This document shows positions 1 through 7,933 of a DNA stretch of 8,801 nt, piece after piece. The notes below the pieces were generated by a model. The model had not been told where the DNA came from and ran no database searches. It saw nothing but the letters and a program-made list of their open reading frames with translations. Position 1 is the stretch's first letter; the number at the start of each line of letters is the position of its first letter. The translations under genes and the position numbers were made by a program. The stretch spans positions 1 to 8,801 of the forward strand of contig JAYZDB010000258.1 of the NCBI GenBank assembly GCA_036338025.1, read 5' to 3'. This DNA is from JAYZDB01 sp036338025 (GTDB lineage Bacteria; Planctomycetota; UBA1135; UBA2386).

Positions 1-1617
1 GCGGGCATCCAGGCCATCACCCTGAACGACCACTACGTCGATTCGGCGGCGAGGGACAAGGCGGACAAGACCGCCAGCGACTACTACCCGATCGTGCCGT
101 ACTACAGTGACCGCGAGGTGCGGGACTGGGGTTACGGGCTGGTGCTGGAGGGGCGGGGCTCGACGCGCTTCCCCAAGGCCATCGATGACGGTCCCAAGCA
201 CCAGGTCTGGGAAGTCGCCGACAAGAAGGACGGCGATGACACGGTCCGGTTCTTCTTGGAGATGGGCAACGGCCTGACCCTGGAAAAACTGTTCCGCTAC
301 GACCCGGATCGCCGCGACCTGGCCCTCGACATCAAGCTCAAGAACACCGGCGGGGAAGGTCTGCCCGCCAGCTACCGGATCGCGTTGCGGGGTGTGCAGA
401 TCTGGAATCCGAGCAGTGAGCATCTGCTCGGCAATCCGGCGAGTGTCTACGCCGGGGTGACGGACGCGGAAGGCGAGGCCGTTGCGATGGTGCTCGGTGC
501 CGCGGATGCCAACGCAGTCTTGTGGTCGAAACAGGAGGGCGGCACCTTCGAGTTCGCTGGCACCACCAACCGGTTCTTCGGGGGTTTTCTCTATCCTGAT
601 CCGTCGCTAGCCACCGGTGGCTCGGCGGTGCAGCAGGCGATGAATCTCGTCGAGACCCGGCATTGGCCGTCGACGACGTTCTTGCAGGGCGGCGAAGAGA
701 TCTCTGCCGGTTCGGTGCCCGAGGTCCTGTGCAACATGGATCTGCAGGTGCCGACCAAGGGCCAGACAACCACTCTCAGCTTCCGCATGTTCCTGGGTCC
801 GAAGAGTTCGGCGACCTTCGCTGAGCAGTTCGACTACGAGCGTTTCGGCCTGGTCATGGATACGGACCTGACCCCGGTATGTTGCTGCATCCCCGGAATC
901 TCGAACCTCGCCCGGGGTTTGGTGTGGTTGCTGACGGCATTCCACGGGGTGGTCGGCAACTGGGGCGTGGCGATCATCATGTTGACCCTGTTGGTCCGCG
1001 TCCTGCTGTCGCCGATCAACTTCAACATGCAGCGCACCATGCGCATCCACGGCGAGAAAATGGCCAAGCTCAAGCCGCAACTGGATGCCCTGAACAAGCG
1101 CTACAAGGACGATCCCAAGCAGTTGCAGGCCGAGATGATGAAGTTCAACAAGGAGCATCAACTGCTGACGGCGCCGCTCAAGGGTTGCCTGCCGATGTTC
1201 CTTACCATGCCGATCTGGTTCGGCTTGTTCACCGCGCTGCGGGTGATGTACGAACTGCGTGGGGCGCCGTTCGTCGGCTACATCCAGGACCTCAGCCGTC
1301 CGGACATGCTGGCCGAGCTGGGGATCCCGTTCGTGCCCTACTTCAACCTCCTGCCGATCCTGATGGTGGGGCTGTGGCTCTACCTGCAGATGGGTACACC
1401 ACTGCCGAAGGATCCCCAACAGCGTCAGATGATGGTGATGATGCGCTTCATGCCGATCATGATGGGCGTGATGCTCTACAGCTACGCGTCCGGCCTGATG
1501 ATCTACATGTGCACCTCCAGCGTCTGGGGCATCGTCGAGCAGAAGGTCACCAAGAAGATCCTCGGTCCGGTCAATCCGGACGCGGCGGGTGGCATGCCGA
1601 ACGTGCCGATGGTCTAG
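1..1617 (+). CDS. yidC: Membrane protein insertase YidC (5'-truncated by window edge)
   Basis: YidC/Oxa1/Alb3 insertase, which inserts and folds inner-membrane proteins alone or with SecYEG. The frame is open from base 1, so the true start and first transmembrane segment lie upstream; 538 residues are visible. The GTG at 94 is internal, not a start. Fragment residues 1 to about 285 form the beta-rich periplasmic domain. The conserved insertase core follows: a hydrophobic segment at about 304-340 ending in LLVRVLLSPINF, where Arg333 matches the groove arginine of the family; a charged cytoplasmic helical hairpin at about 341-390; then KGCLPMFLTMPIWFGLF (394-410), matching the GGCxPxxxQMPIF motif. 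Further membrane segments lie at about 447-465 and 477-512; the last is methionine-rich (QMMVMMRFMPIMMGVM). An odd Cys-Cys-Cys run (294-296) precedes the first core helix. mnmE starts 20 nt downstream, in the usual yidC-mnmE order. Confidence 0.95.
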   Translation, partial: AGIQAITLNDHYVDSAARDKADKTASDYYPIVPYYSDREVRDWGYGLVLEGRGSTRFPKAIDDGPKHQVWEVADKKDGDDTVRFFLEMGNGLTLEKLFRYDPDRRDLALDIKLKNTGGEGLPASYRIALRGVQIWNPSSEHLLGNPASVYAGVTDAEGEAVAMVLGAADANAVLWSKQEGGTFEFAGTTNRFFGGFLYPDPSLATGGSAVQQAMNLVETRHWPSTTFLQGGEEISAGSVPEVLCNMDLQVPTKGQTTTLSFRMFLGPKSSATFAEQFDYERFGLVMDTDLTPVCCCIPGISNLARGLVWLLTAFHGVVGNWGVAIIMLTLLVRVLLSPINFNMQRTMRIHGEKMAKLKPQLDALNKRYKDDPKQLQAEMMKFNKEHQLLTAPLKGCLPMFLTMPIWFGLFTALRVMYELRGAPFVGYIQDLSRPDMLAELGIPFVPYFNLLPILMVGLWLYLQMGTPLPKDPQQRQMMVMMRFMPIMMGVMLYSYASGLMIYMCTSSVWGIVEQKVTKKILGPVNPDAAGGMPNVPMV

Positions 1618-1637
1618 CGGCGCGGTAGGCTGGGGCG

Positions 1638-2945
1638 GTGATCGGAGACACCATCCAAGCCGTTGCCTCCCCGCCGGGGGCTGCCCTTCGGGGTATCTTG
1701 CGGGTCTCGGGACCGGCCGCCTTCGAGGCGGTGTCAGGTGTCTTGACCGAGACCTTGTTACCGAAGCGTGTGGCGCTGGATGCCACCGTCGAAGTGCTCG
1801 GCCACCAGGTCGGCTGCCTGGTGCTCGCCATGCCGGGACCCGGTTCCTACACCGGCGAGGATGTGGTGGAGTTGCATCTGCCCGGCAGTCCGGTGTTGCT
1901 GGACCTGGTGTCCGAGGCGCTGGCCCCGCACGCTCGGCTGGCGACCCCGGGCGAGTTTACCCGCCGCGCCTTCGAACACGGTCGTCTCGATCTCAGCGAG
2001 GCGGAGGCCGTACTCGCCTTGATCCAGGCCGCCGATGTCGACCAGAGTCGGTTCGCCCTCGATGTCTTGCGCGGTGGACTGTCCGGGTCGGTGGACCAGA
2101 TCCGGAATGAGGTCCAGGACGCCCTGGCAGCGATCGAGTCGGGCCTGGACTTTACCGACGGTGAGACCGGGCAGGTCGACTCGGAAGCCTGGCTGCCGAA
2201 GCTACGGACGGCACGGGATCTTTGTGCTGGGCTTCTCGGCGGCCTGCCGGAGGTCGGAATCAGCGGTGAGTTGCTGCTCCTGGGGGCCAGCAATGCCGGC
2301 AAGTCGTCGCTGGCCAACGCCCTGGTCGGCAGTGCGGAAGCGATCGTCGCCGATCAAGAGGGCACCACCCGAGACGTTCTGGTGTTCGAATTGGGCCGGG
2401 ATGTACGGCTCCTGGACGGTCCAGGTGACGTCGAGGGCCCGTGCGACCAGGATCGGGCGGCGCTCGCGCTGCGGGATCGGATCGCGCAGCGGGTGGCGGG
2501 GATTGTTTCGCTTGTCGACCTCACCGATCCGAGGCCGGTCAAGAGTGACCTGCCGATGGTGGCGCAGGTATTTACCAAGTGTGATCTACTGGCCGAACCG
2601 GCCGTCGGTGCGGTAGTCGAAGCATGTGCCCCGAGTCGCCCGTCGGGCGTGCCTGTTTTTGTCACCAGTGCGAGCAGCGGTGTCGGCATCGAAGCACTCC
2701 GAGAGGCCCTGTGTCGCCGGGTCGGCGGTGGCCCCAGGGGCTTGACGGCTCGGCTACACGCCGCCTTGAGTCAGGCTCGTGGAGCCTTGGAGGATGCCAT
2801 CACGGCCGCCGGTCAGGGTGCCCTCGAGGAACTGGTGGCGGTCGACCTGGCGTCTGCCCTCGGTAGACTCGATTCGATCCACGGCCGCTCGTCTCCTGAG
2901 CAGCTGCTCGATCGCATCTTCGGCGCATTCTGTCTCGGCAAGTGA
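1638..2945 (+). CDS. mnmE: tRNA uridine-5-carboxymethylaminomethyl(34) synthesis GTPase MnmE
   Basis: With MnmG, MnmE makes the cmnm5/nm5 modification of wobble U34 in tRNAs that read two-fold degenerate codons; it is a GTPase activated by G-domain dimerisation. The product has 435 residues, slightly shorter than the E. coli protein (454). The GTG start gives MIGDTIQAVASPPGAALRGI, the expected N-terminus of the tetrahydrofolate-binding domain. The domain motif PGEFTRRAFEHGRLDLSEAE is at about 103-122. The G domain follows: G1 GASNAGKSS (216-224), G2 GTTRD (242-246), G3 DGPG (260-263, usually DTAG) and G4 TKCD (usually NKxD). The protein ends in FCLGK with Cys432, matching the C-terminal CIGK catalytic motif. 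In an ungapped alignment the catalytic Glu282 of E. coli falls on Asp272. No strong ribosome binding site is visible. It probably shares a transcript with yidC. mnmG is not in the window. Confidence 0.94.
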   Translation: MIGDTIQAVASPPGAALRGILRVSGPAAFEAVSGVLTETLLPKRVALDATVEVLGHQVGCLVLAMPGPGSYTGEDVVELHLPGSPVLLDLVSEALAPHARLATPGEFTRRAFEHGRLDLSEAEAVLALIQAADVDQSRFALDVLRGGLSGSVDQIRNEVQDALAAIESGLDFTDGETGQVDSEAWLPKLRTARDLCAGLLGGLPEVGISGELLLLGASNAGKSSLANALVGSAEAIVADQEGTTRDVLVFELGRDVRLLDGPGDVEGPCDQDRAALALRDRIAQRVAGIVSLVDLTDPRPVKSDLPMVAQVFTKCDLLAEPAVGAVVEACAPSRPSGVPVFVTSASSGVGIEALREALCRRVGGGPRGLTARLHAALSQARGALEDAITAAGQGALEELVAVDLASALGRLDSIHGRSSPEQLLDRIFGAFCLGK

Positions 2946-2955
2946 CGCTGGGTAT

Positions 2956-2985
2956 TTGACATACAACCGCTTGAGGCGTTACCCT
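2956..2985 (+). promoter_or_regulatory. Tentative sigma70-type promoter upstream of nrdR
   Basis: In the 130-nt gap between mnmE and nrdR there is a perfect -35 hexamer TTGACA (2956-2961), an 18-nt spacer, and a weak -10 candidate TACCCT (2980-2985). A second pairing, TTGAGG (2971-2976) with TACTCT (2993-2998) and a 16-nt spacer, is also possible. Either would drive nrdR and the genes after it. I see no palindromic NrdR box (AT-rich, ACAC...GTGT type) near them. The -10 elements are poor, so this is a suggestion only. Confidence 0.3.
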
Positions 2986-3075
2986 GCGACCGTACTCTAC
3001 CTGTAGTGCTGCCGTGGCGTGGTCAGATGTCCTGGTGGCAAGGCGGGTAGTTCATCCACCCTTCAGGCTCTTGGC

Positions 3076-3591
3076 ATGCGGTGTCCATACTGCAAAGCGG
3101 ATCACGACCGGGTCATCGATTCCCGGGCTAGCGCGGATGGCTTCGCCATTCGCCGCCGGCGGGCGTGTATGGCCTGTAGTAGGCGGTACACCACCTATGA
3201 GCGGACCGAGTCGGCGCCATTGCGGGTGGTCAAGAAGGGTGGAGATCGGGTCGGGTTCGAACGCAGCAAGATTCTCGCGGGGCTGGTCAGAGCCTGTGAG
3301 AAACGGCCCGTGTCCAGCGAGCAGATGGATGCCGTTGTAGAACGGGTCGAGCGACGGTGTTTGGAGGCCTTTGACAAGGAAGTGCCTTCGAAGATCATCG
3401 GCAAGTTGATCATGGACGAGCTCAAGCAGCTCGACCAGGTCGCCTTCGTGCGCTTCGCCTCGGTCTATCGCGACTTCCAGGACGTCACTGAGTTCTACCA
3501 GGAGCTCAAGACGATGGTCCGGCAGTCGCAGCATACGAGACCGCGGGAGGGCGGCAGCGATGAAGAGGCAGGCGAGTTTTCGAATACGTAA
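3076..3591 (+). CDS. nrdR: Transcriptional repressor NrdR
   Basis: NrdR represses ribonucleotide reductase operons by binding paired NrdR boxes; its ATP-cone senses ATP and dATP. The product has 171 residues, a little longer than the typical 150 or so because of a charged C-terminal tail. The start at 3076 gives MRCPYCKADHDRVIDSR, the canonical N-terminus; the frame is open further upstream but that part is not conserved. The zinc ribbon uses Cys3, Cys6, Cys31 and Cys34, followed by RRYTTYER. The ATP-cone spans about 47-138, from LRVVKKGGDRVGFERSKIL to QVAFVRFASVYRDF, both highly typical. No Shine-Dalgarno sequence is evident. The 3' end overlaps the next gene by 32 nt, which suggests translational coupling. 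No ribonucleotide reductase gene is in the window, so its targets lie elsewhere. Confidence 0.96.
   Translation: MRCPYCKADHDRVIDSRASADGFAIRRRRACMACSRRYTTYERTESAPLRVVKKGGDRVGFERSKILAGLVRACEKRPVSSEQMDAVVERVERRCLEAFDKEVPSKIIGKLIMDELKQLDQVAFVRFASVYRDFQDVTEFYQELKTMVRQSQHTRPREGGSDEEAGEFSNT
3546..3550 (+). promoter_or_regulatory. Shine-Dalgarno GGAGG for the ATP-cone gene
   Basis: A perfect GGAGG core lies inside the 3' end of nrdR, 9 nt before the ATG at 3560. It is the best ribosome binding site in the window and supports that start, and so the reality of the overlapping gene. Confidence 0.6.
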
Positions 3592-4060
3592 ACGGGACGG
3601 CAGGGTGGAGTGGTTGCGGTCGAGCAAGCTCGCCCGGTCGATTGCGTGTGCCTTGATGGCGGCCGAGAGCGTCCTTGACGAACGGGCGACCCAGGTGGCG
3701 TTTGCCGTCGATGATCCTGGTGGTGGGCTGGCCGCCGAATTCAAGGAAGACTGGCGAGCCATCGATCTGGCTACTGCGGTACTGACCGGACTCTGTGGCG
3801 AGGCCGGGGTTGCTGACGGGGAAGTTCCGATGTGGACGTCCGAGCGGGTGGCGCAGGCTGCCCAGCGGGTCCTGTCCGCGAACGGTTATGCAGCTGCGGC
3901 AACTGCGTATGCACGTGCTCGCAACTTGCAGACTCGGCGGCGTGGTGTACTTGAGGCGACCATGCTATCGGCGAGACCGGTCAACTCACAGGATGTCGCC
4001 GATGGTGAGGATGCGCCCGGACGCGTGTCTGATTGTCCTTCCGACCCACGAACCGTGTAG
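3560..4060 (+). CDS. Standalone ATP-cone-like protein, function unknown
   Basis: A 166-residue protein, not assignable to a named family with certainty. Residues 7-33 (FRIRKRDGRVEWLRSSKLAR and on) match the start of an ATP-cone, the dATP/ATP-sensing domain of ribonucleotide reductases and NrdR, whose consensus is K-R-D-G-x-x-x-x-F/W followed by a Lys/Ile helix. Residues 94-125 (SERVAQAAQRVLSANGY then AAAATAYARARN) resemble the closing helices of the reductase-type cone, where a Gly-Tyr/Phe precedes an A-x-A-Y-x-x-x-R pattern. The middle (35-90) is longer and diverged, and the tail after about 130 looks disordered. There is no zinc ribbon, signal peptide or membrane segment. It overlaps nrdR by 32 nt, has a good Shine-Dalgarno, and is followed by smc after 34 nt. 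A nucleotide-sensing partner or modulator of NrdR is a reasonable inference, but nothing in the sequence proves it. A degenerate duplicated cone is the alternative. Confidence 0.72.
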   Translation: MKRQASFRIRKRDGRVEWLRSSKLARSIACALMAAESVLDERATQVAFAVDDPGGGLAAEFKEDWRAIDLATAVLTGLCGEAGVADGEVPMWTSERVAQAAQRVLSANGYAAAATAYARARNLQTRRRGVLEATMLSARPVNSQDVADGEDAPGRVSDCPSDPRTV

Positions 4061-4061
4061 G

Positions 4062-4080
4062 GTTGGCTCCACACTCCAAC
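4062..4080 (+). other. Small inverted repeat just upstream of smc
   Basis: GTTGG (4062-4066) and CCAAC (4076-4080) can pair around a 9-nt loop, ending 14 nt before the smc ATG. The stem is short and has no T-tract, so it is not a terminator. It may only reflect chance, or it may influence smc translation, which lacks a Shine-Dalgarno. Confidence 0.2.
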
Positions 4081-4094
4081 ATGTGTTTCTTCGT

Positions 4095-7000
4095 ATGCGT
4101 CTGAAGCGTCTCACTGTCCAAGGGTTCAAGTCCTTCGCAGATCCGACCCACTTCGATTTTGAGTCGGCACTCACTGGCATTGTCGGCCCAAATGGGTGCG
4201 GGAAGTCCAATGTTGTCGACGCCTTCAAGTGGGTGCTCGGGGATCAGCGGGTGCGTAGTCTGCGCGGCAAGGAGATGACGGACGTCATTTTCAAGGGTGC
4301 GGAAGGCCGCGATGGCTCGCATCAGGCGGAAGTGATGGTGACCCTGGTCGAAGAGGACGGCGGGCCAAGTGGGCGGACCGAGGTGACGGTTGGCCGTCGC
4401 TTGAACAAGGACAAGGAGTCTGACTACCTCCTCAACGGTGAGCGGGTACGGCTCAAGGACGTCCGAGACGTCCTGTTGGACACCGGCCTGGGCGTTGGAG
4501 CCTACTCCGTGATGGAGCAGGGCCGGATCGATGCGGTGTTGTCCGCCAATCCGGAGGATCGACGTGCGATCTTCGAGGAGGCCGCGGGAATCAGCCGTTT
4601 CAAGGTCCAGAAGCGCGAGACCCTGCGCAGGCTGGACCGGACCGAGCAGAATCTCGAGCGGGTCAAAGACCTCCTCAAAGAGCGGCATCGGCGTATCCGT
4701 AGCCTGAAGATCCAGGCCGGCAGGGCTCGGCGATACCAGGAACTCCGCGCTGAGCTGCGCGACATGCGTGCGGCGGTGGCGGTGCTGGAGGCTCGCGAGC
4801 TGCGGTCGCGTCTGGTCGAAAAAACCGAGCGCCTGGAGTCTTTGACCGAGGAGTTTGCCACCGCCGAGGCGCGTTGCGTCGAGTTGGACGCTTCCCGTAC
4901 GGAACTCGATGCTCGCATCGACGCCAGGAGCCAGGAACACGAGGACTTGCTGGAGCGCATGCGCGGCCTGGAGAGTCGGCGCGAAGCCGCCGAGCATCAG
5001 GCTCAGGGTTACGATCAGCGGGCCGAGGATCAACGCGGCCATGCTGCTGACAGCCGGCAGCGAATCGAAGGACTGCACGAGCAGCACGCGGAGAAGACCG
5101 CCGAGTTGCAGGCGGCGCGCGACCGGGCGTCGGCGCTCGATGTCGAACTGCTTGAGCTCGAAAAATCCCTCGAGGACAAGACGCTCAGCCTGAAGGAAGC
5201 ACAGACCCGGGCTCGCGAGTTGGATGCGCAGCGTGAGAGCCTACGGCAACGCATGCTCGAGTGGATGAATGAGTCCACGCGTAGCCGTAACGTCGCACAA
5301 AACAAGAAATCGCAGTTGTCTGCGCAGACTGCGAGGGCCCAGAGTCTCAGCCAACGACACGGACTGCTCGATGCGGAACTCGATGGCGTCGAACGGCAGG
5401 TCGGCGAGCTCGGTGAGGCCCTGAAGGCTGGCGAGTTCGAGGCCGCCACCCTCAGCGCCGAAGAACAGATGGTGCTGTCCGAATTGACAGTCGCCGAGGC
5501 GGTGGCTGCAGAACTGTCTTCCGAGGAATCCGAGCTGCGTCAGCGGCTGTCTTCGCTGACCGGCCGTCTACAGACTCTCACCGACATGGAGTCCCACCGG
5601 GAGGGCTTGGACCAGGGCCCGCGCTACCTCCTGGAGGTCAAGCCCGCCGGCTTGCAGGGTCGATTGGCTGATATTCTGGACACCGACCTGAAGTACAGCG
5701 CGGCCTTGGAGGCTGCACTCGGTCCCTTCGTGCAGGCCTTGGTGGTGGATTCGCGTGAGCATGCCGATGCCATGCACGCCCTGCTTCGCGAGCAGGACAA
5801 GGGTCGCGCGATCCTCTTGATAGACAAGGCGGTTGGCGATGACGTGCCGTCTGACCGCCAGCCGGTTGCGCTGCCCCCGGAAGCCGACACCCTGCTCGAC
5901 CACGTTCGCTATCCGAGCCATGCACGCGACCTGGCGCACTGGTTGTTGCGAGGCGTGTGTGTCGTGGATTCGCTTGACCAGGCGCAAACGGATCGTCACG
6001 ACCTGTGTTTCGTGACGGCTGAGGGTGGGCTGGTCTGTGGTCCGCGGATCGAGGGCGGCAGCAAAGAGGGCCAAGGTGGCTTGATTGTCCGCAAGGCGAC
6101 CATGCTGGCTCTGCAGGGTGAAGTCTCATCCCTCGGTGGCCAACTGGAGAGCCTGCTGTTCGGCAAGCGCGAGGTCGCGGAGCAGGTTGTCGACTTGACC
6201 GATGAGGCGAAGTCGATCGGGCCCCTGCTGCAAGCGGTGCACGATCGGGATCTCAGTCGTGGCAACCAGCGTCTGCACCTGCTTGAACGGCTCGCTGCTG
6301 GCGAGCGTGATATCGAGAACCTGGGCATCGAGATCCGGGACCTCGACGAACAGGCTGCGTCGGTCCGGCGCGAACTCAACGACCTCCTGATGACCGCTTT
6401 CCACTACGCACGCCTGGAATCCCGTGAGTCCGAGCACGAGGACCGGGTGACAAGGGATCTCGCCGAAGCCCAGTCTGCTCTCGACGCGGCTGGTCATGAA
6501 GAGAAACAAGTCCAACTCCGGCTGGTCGAGTGCCGTCGCGACCGCGAAGCGGCGCGCGAAGCGTGTCGCCTGCATGATAATTCGCTGCGCGATGTACAGG
6601 AGTCGACCACTGGGCTGGTCGACCGTGAACGTGAGAGTTTGCAGGCGGCGGCCGACAACGAGGTCCAGGCCGTCGGGTCACGGGCCGCGTTTGGGGAGAT
6701 GGGAGGGGAACTCAGCGAAGTCCGTGGTCAACGCGATCAGGCGGCGCAGGCCTTGGCGGAGGCCCGCGAGGTCTTTGCCGAGTGCAAGTCCGAGTTTGCC
6801 GGGTTGCAGGCGGGCCGCAACGGAGCTGGCCAGGCCCTGACCGACGTCCGGCTCGCCATCGGCGAGGACGAACATCGTTTCGAGTGGTTGGAAACACGGC
6901 TGTGGGATGACGTCCGAGTCACCCTGCGTCGTTGCCTGGGCGAGGTCGATGGATTCGGTCTGGTTATCGATGTGCCGTTTGGTCCGATGCCAGAGGTCTA

Positions 7001-7853
7001 CGGCTCGGCGGATGTCGAGTTGCAGGGCCCGCCGCTCGATGAGTCCTTGTACGTCGACGAACTCGCTCTCAACCGCCTCTGGGAGTCAGAGGATTTCGAT
7101 TCAGATGCCTGTAGCAAGGACGTCAAGGTCACCCAGGCCCGTCTCGAGCGCCTCGGTTCCGTCAACCTGGCCGCTGTGCAAGAACTCGAAGACGAGCAGA
7201 CCGACCTCACCTTGACCGAGCAGGAAGTCAAGGACCTCACCGAATCCCGTACGTCCTTGATCGAAGCGTTGCGTCGAACTGAGCGCGAGTCTCGCGCGAT
7301 GTTCGAAGACACCTTCACCAAGGCTCGCGAGAATTTTCAGACGATCTTCCGGAAGTTGTTCCAGGGTGGTCGGGCTGACATGTACCTGGATGACCAAGAG
7401 GACAGCCTCGAGGGTGGGATCGAGGTGATGGCTCGTCCACCGGGCAAGGAATTGCAGTCGATCGATCTGTTGTCCGGTGGTGAGCGATCCTTGACGGCGC
7501 TGGCGATCCTGTTCGCGGTATTCAAGGTCAAGCCCTCGCCGTTCTGTATCCTCGATGAAGTCGATGCAGCCCTCGATGACACCAACGTGGAGCGCTTCCT
7601 CCGGGTGCTCAACGACTTCGTTGGGCCGACCCAGTTCTGCGTGGTGACGCACCACAAACGGACGATGGCGGCCTGCAATTCGCTCTATGGGGTCACCATG
7701 CAACGTCGAGGCGTATCGTCGCGCATCGCGGTGAATCTGGCCGAGATCGATGAGTTGTCGGCAGTCGGCCTCAACGGAGACCGGGTCGGCCAGACTACTG
7801 GTCCGTCGGCTCCGGAGCAGCGCGTCGTCGGCGAAGAAGCCACCGGCTTGTAG
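4095..7853 (+). CDS. smc: Chromosome segregation ATPase SMC (bacterial condensin)
   Basis: SMC dimers with ScpA and ScpB form the condensin that extrudes and organises chromosomal DNA near the origin. The product has 1252 residues, in the normal range. The ATG at 4095 gives MRLKRLTVQGFKSFADPTHF, the standard N-terminus; about 100 further in-frame codons upstream overlap the previous gene and are not SMC-like. Walker A is GPNGCGKSN (31-39). The Q-loop region is YSVMEQGRID (Gln142; many SMCs have GQG where this has EQG). A long coiled-coil arm runs from about 165 to 495, the hinge lies at about 500-665 (GRLADIL, SAALEAALGPFVQALVV), and the return coil ends near 960. The C-terminal head has the signature LLSGGERSLTALAILFA (1125-1141), Walker B FCILDEVDAALDD (1150-1162, Asp1154 and Glu1155) and the H-loop His1186. 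All ATPase motifs are intact. scpA and scpB are not in the window. Confidence 0.97.
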   Translation: MRLKRLTVQGFKSFADPTHFDFESALTGIVGPNGCGKSNVVDAFKWVLGDQRVRSLRGKEMTDVIFKGAEGRDGSHQAEVMVTLVEEDGGPSGRTEVTVGRRLNKDKESDYLLNGERVRLKDVRDVLLDTGLGVGAYSVMEQGRIDAVLSANPEDRRAIFEEAAGISRFKVQKRETLRRLDRTEQNLERVKDLLKERHRRIRSLKIQAGRARRYQELRAELRDMRAAVAVLEARELRSRLVEKTERLESLTEEFATAEARCVELDASRTELDARIDARSQEHEDLLERMRGLESRREAAEHQAQGYDQRAEDQRGHAADSRQRIEGLHEQHAEKTAELQAARDRASALDVELLELEKSLEDKTLSLKEAQTRARELDAQRESLRQRMLEWMNESTRSRNVAQNKKSQLSAQTARAQSLSQRHGLLDAELDGVERQVGELGEALKAGEFEAATLSAEEQMVLSELTVAEAVAAELSSEESELRQRLSSLTGRLQTLTDMESHREGLDQGPRYLLEVKPAGLQGRLADILDTDLKYSAALEAALGPFVQALVVDSREHADAMHALLREQDKGRAILLIDKAVGDDVPSDRQPVALPPEADTLLDHVRYPSHARDLAHWLLRGVCVVDSLDQAQTDRHDLCFVTAEGGLVCGPRIEGGSKEGQGGLIVRKATMLALQGEVSSLGGQLESLLFGKREVAEQVVDLTDEAKSIGPLLQAVHDRDLSRGNQRLHLLERLAAGERDIENLGIEIRDLDEQAASVRRELNDLLMTAFHYARLESRESEHEDRVTRDLAEAQSALDAAGHEEKQVQLRLVECRRDREAAREACRLHDNSLRDVQESTTGLVDRERESLQAAADNEVQAVGSRAAFGEMGGELSEVRGQRDQAAQALAEAREVFAECKSEFAGLQAGRNGAGQALTDVRLAIGEDEHRFEWLETRLWDDVRVTLRRCLGEVDGFGLVIDVPFGPMPEVYGSADVELQGPPLDESLYVDELALNRLWESEDFDSDACSKDVKVTQARLERLGSVNLAAVQELEDEQTDLTLTEQEVKDLTESRTSLIEALRRTERESRAMFEDTFTKARENFQTIFRKLFQGGRADMYLDDQEDSLEGGIEVMARPPGKELQSIDLLSGGERSLTALAILFAVFKVKPSPFCILDEVDAALDDTNVERFLRVLNDFVGPTQFCVVTHHKRTMAACNSLYGVTMQRRGVSSRIAVNLAEIDELSAVGLNGDRVGQTTGPSAPEQRVVGEEATGL

Positions 7854-7933
7854 GTCGGGGACCAGCATCTCGAGGATGGCGATGCGTGTTCGCCCGGTCG
7901 GTGGCTGAGCAGGGGATGGGCCGTGAAATCTTG

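Noticed and set aside
607..1419. 270-codon reverse-strand open frame opposite yidC
   Set aside because: The product is rich in His, Gln and Arg, as expected from a reversed GC-rich gene, and it lies across the conserved insertase core.
94..1617. GTG at 94 as the start of yidC
   Set aside because: The frame is open to base 1 and the upstream residues continue the periplasmic domain, so the gene is cut by the window edge.
879..1628. 249-codon + strand open frame inside yidC
   Set aside because: It is an out-of-frame shadow of the insertase core, with no family resemblance.
3019..3075. 19-codon N-terminal extension of NrdR
   Set aside because: NrdR proteins begin with the M-x-C-P-x-C motif found at 3076.
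2946..3075. Riboswitch or small RNA upstream of nrdR
   Set aside because: I could find no recognisable conserved core, such as that of a cobalamin riboswitch, and only short imperfect pairings.
3795..4094. 100-codon N-terminal extension of SMC
   Set aside because: It overlaps the ATP-cone gene in another frame and is not SMC-like; the canonical N-terminus begins at 4095.
3981..5087. 368-codon reverse-strand open frame opposite smc
   Set aside because: It is antisense to well-conserved SMC motifs, and its translation resembles no family; it is a GC-rich shadow frame.
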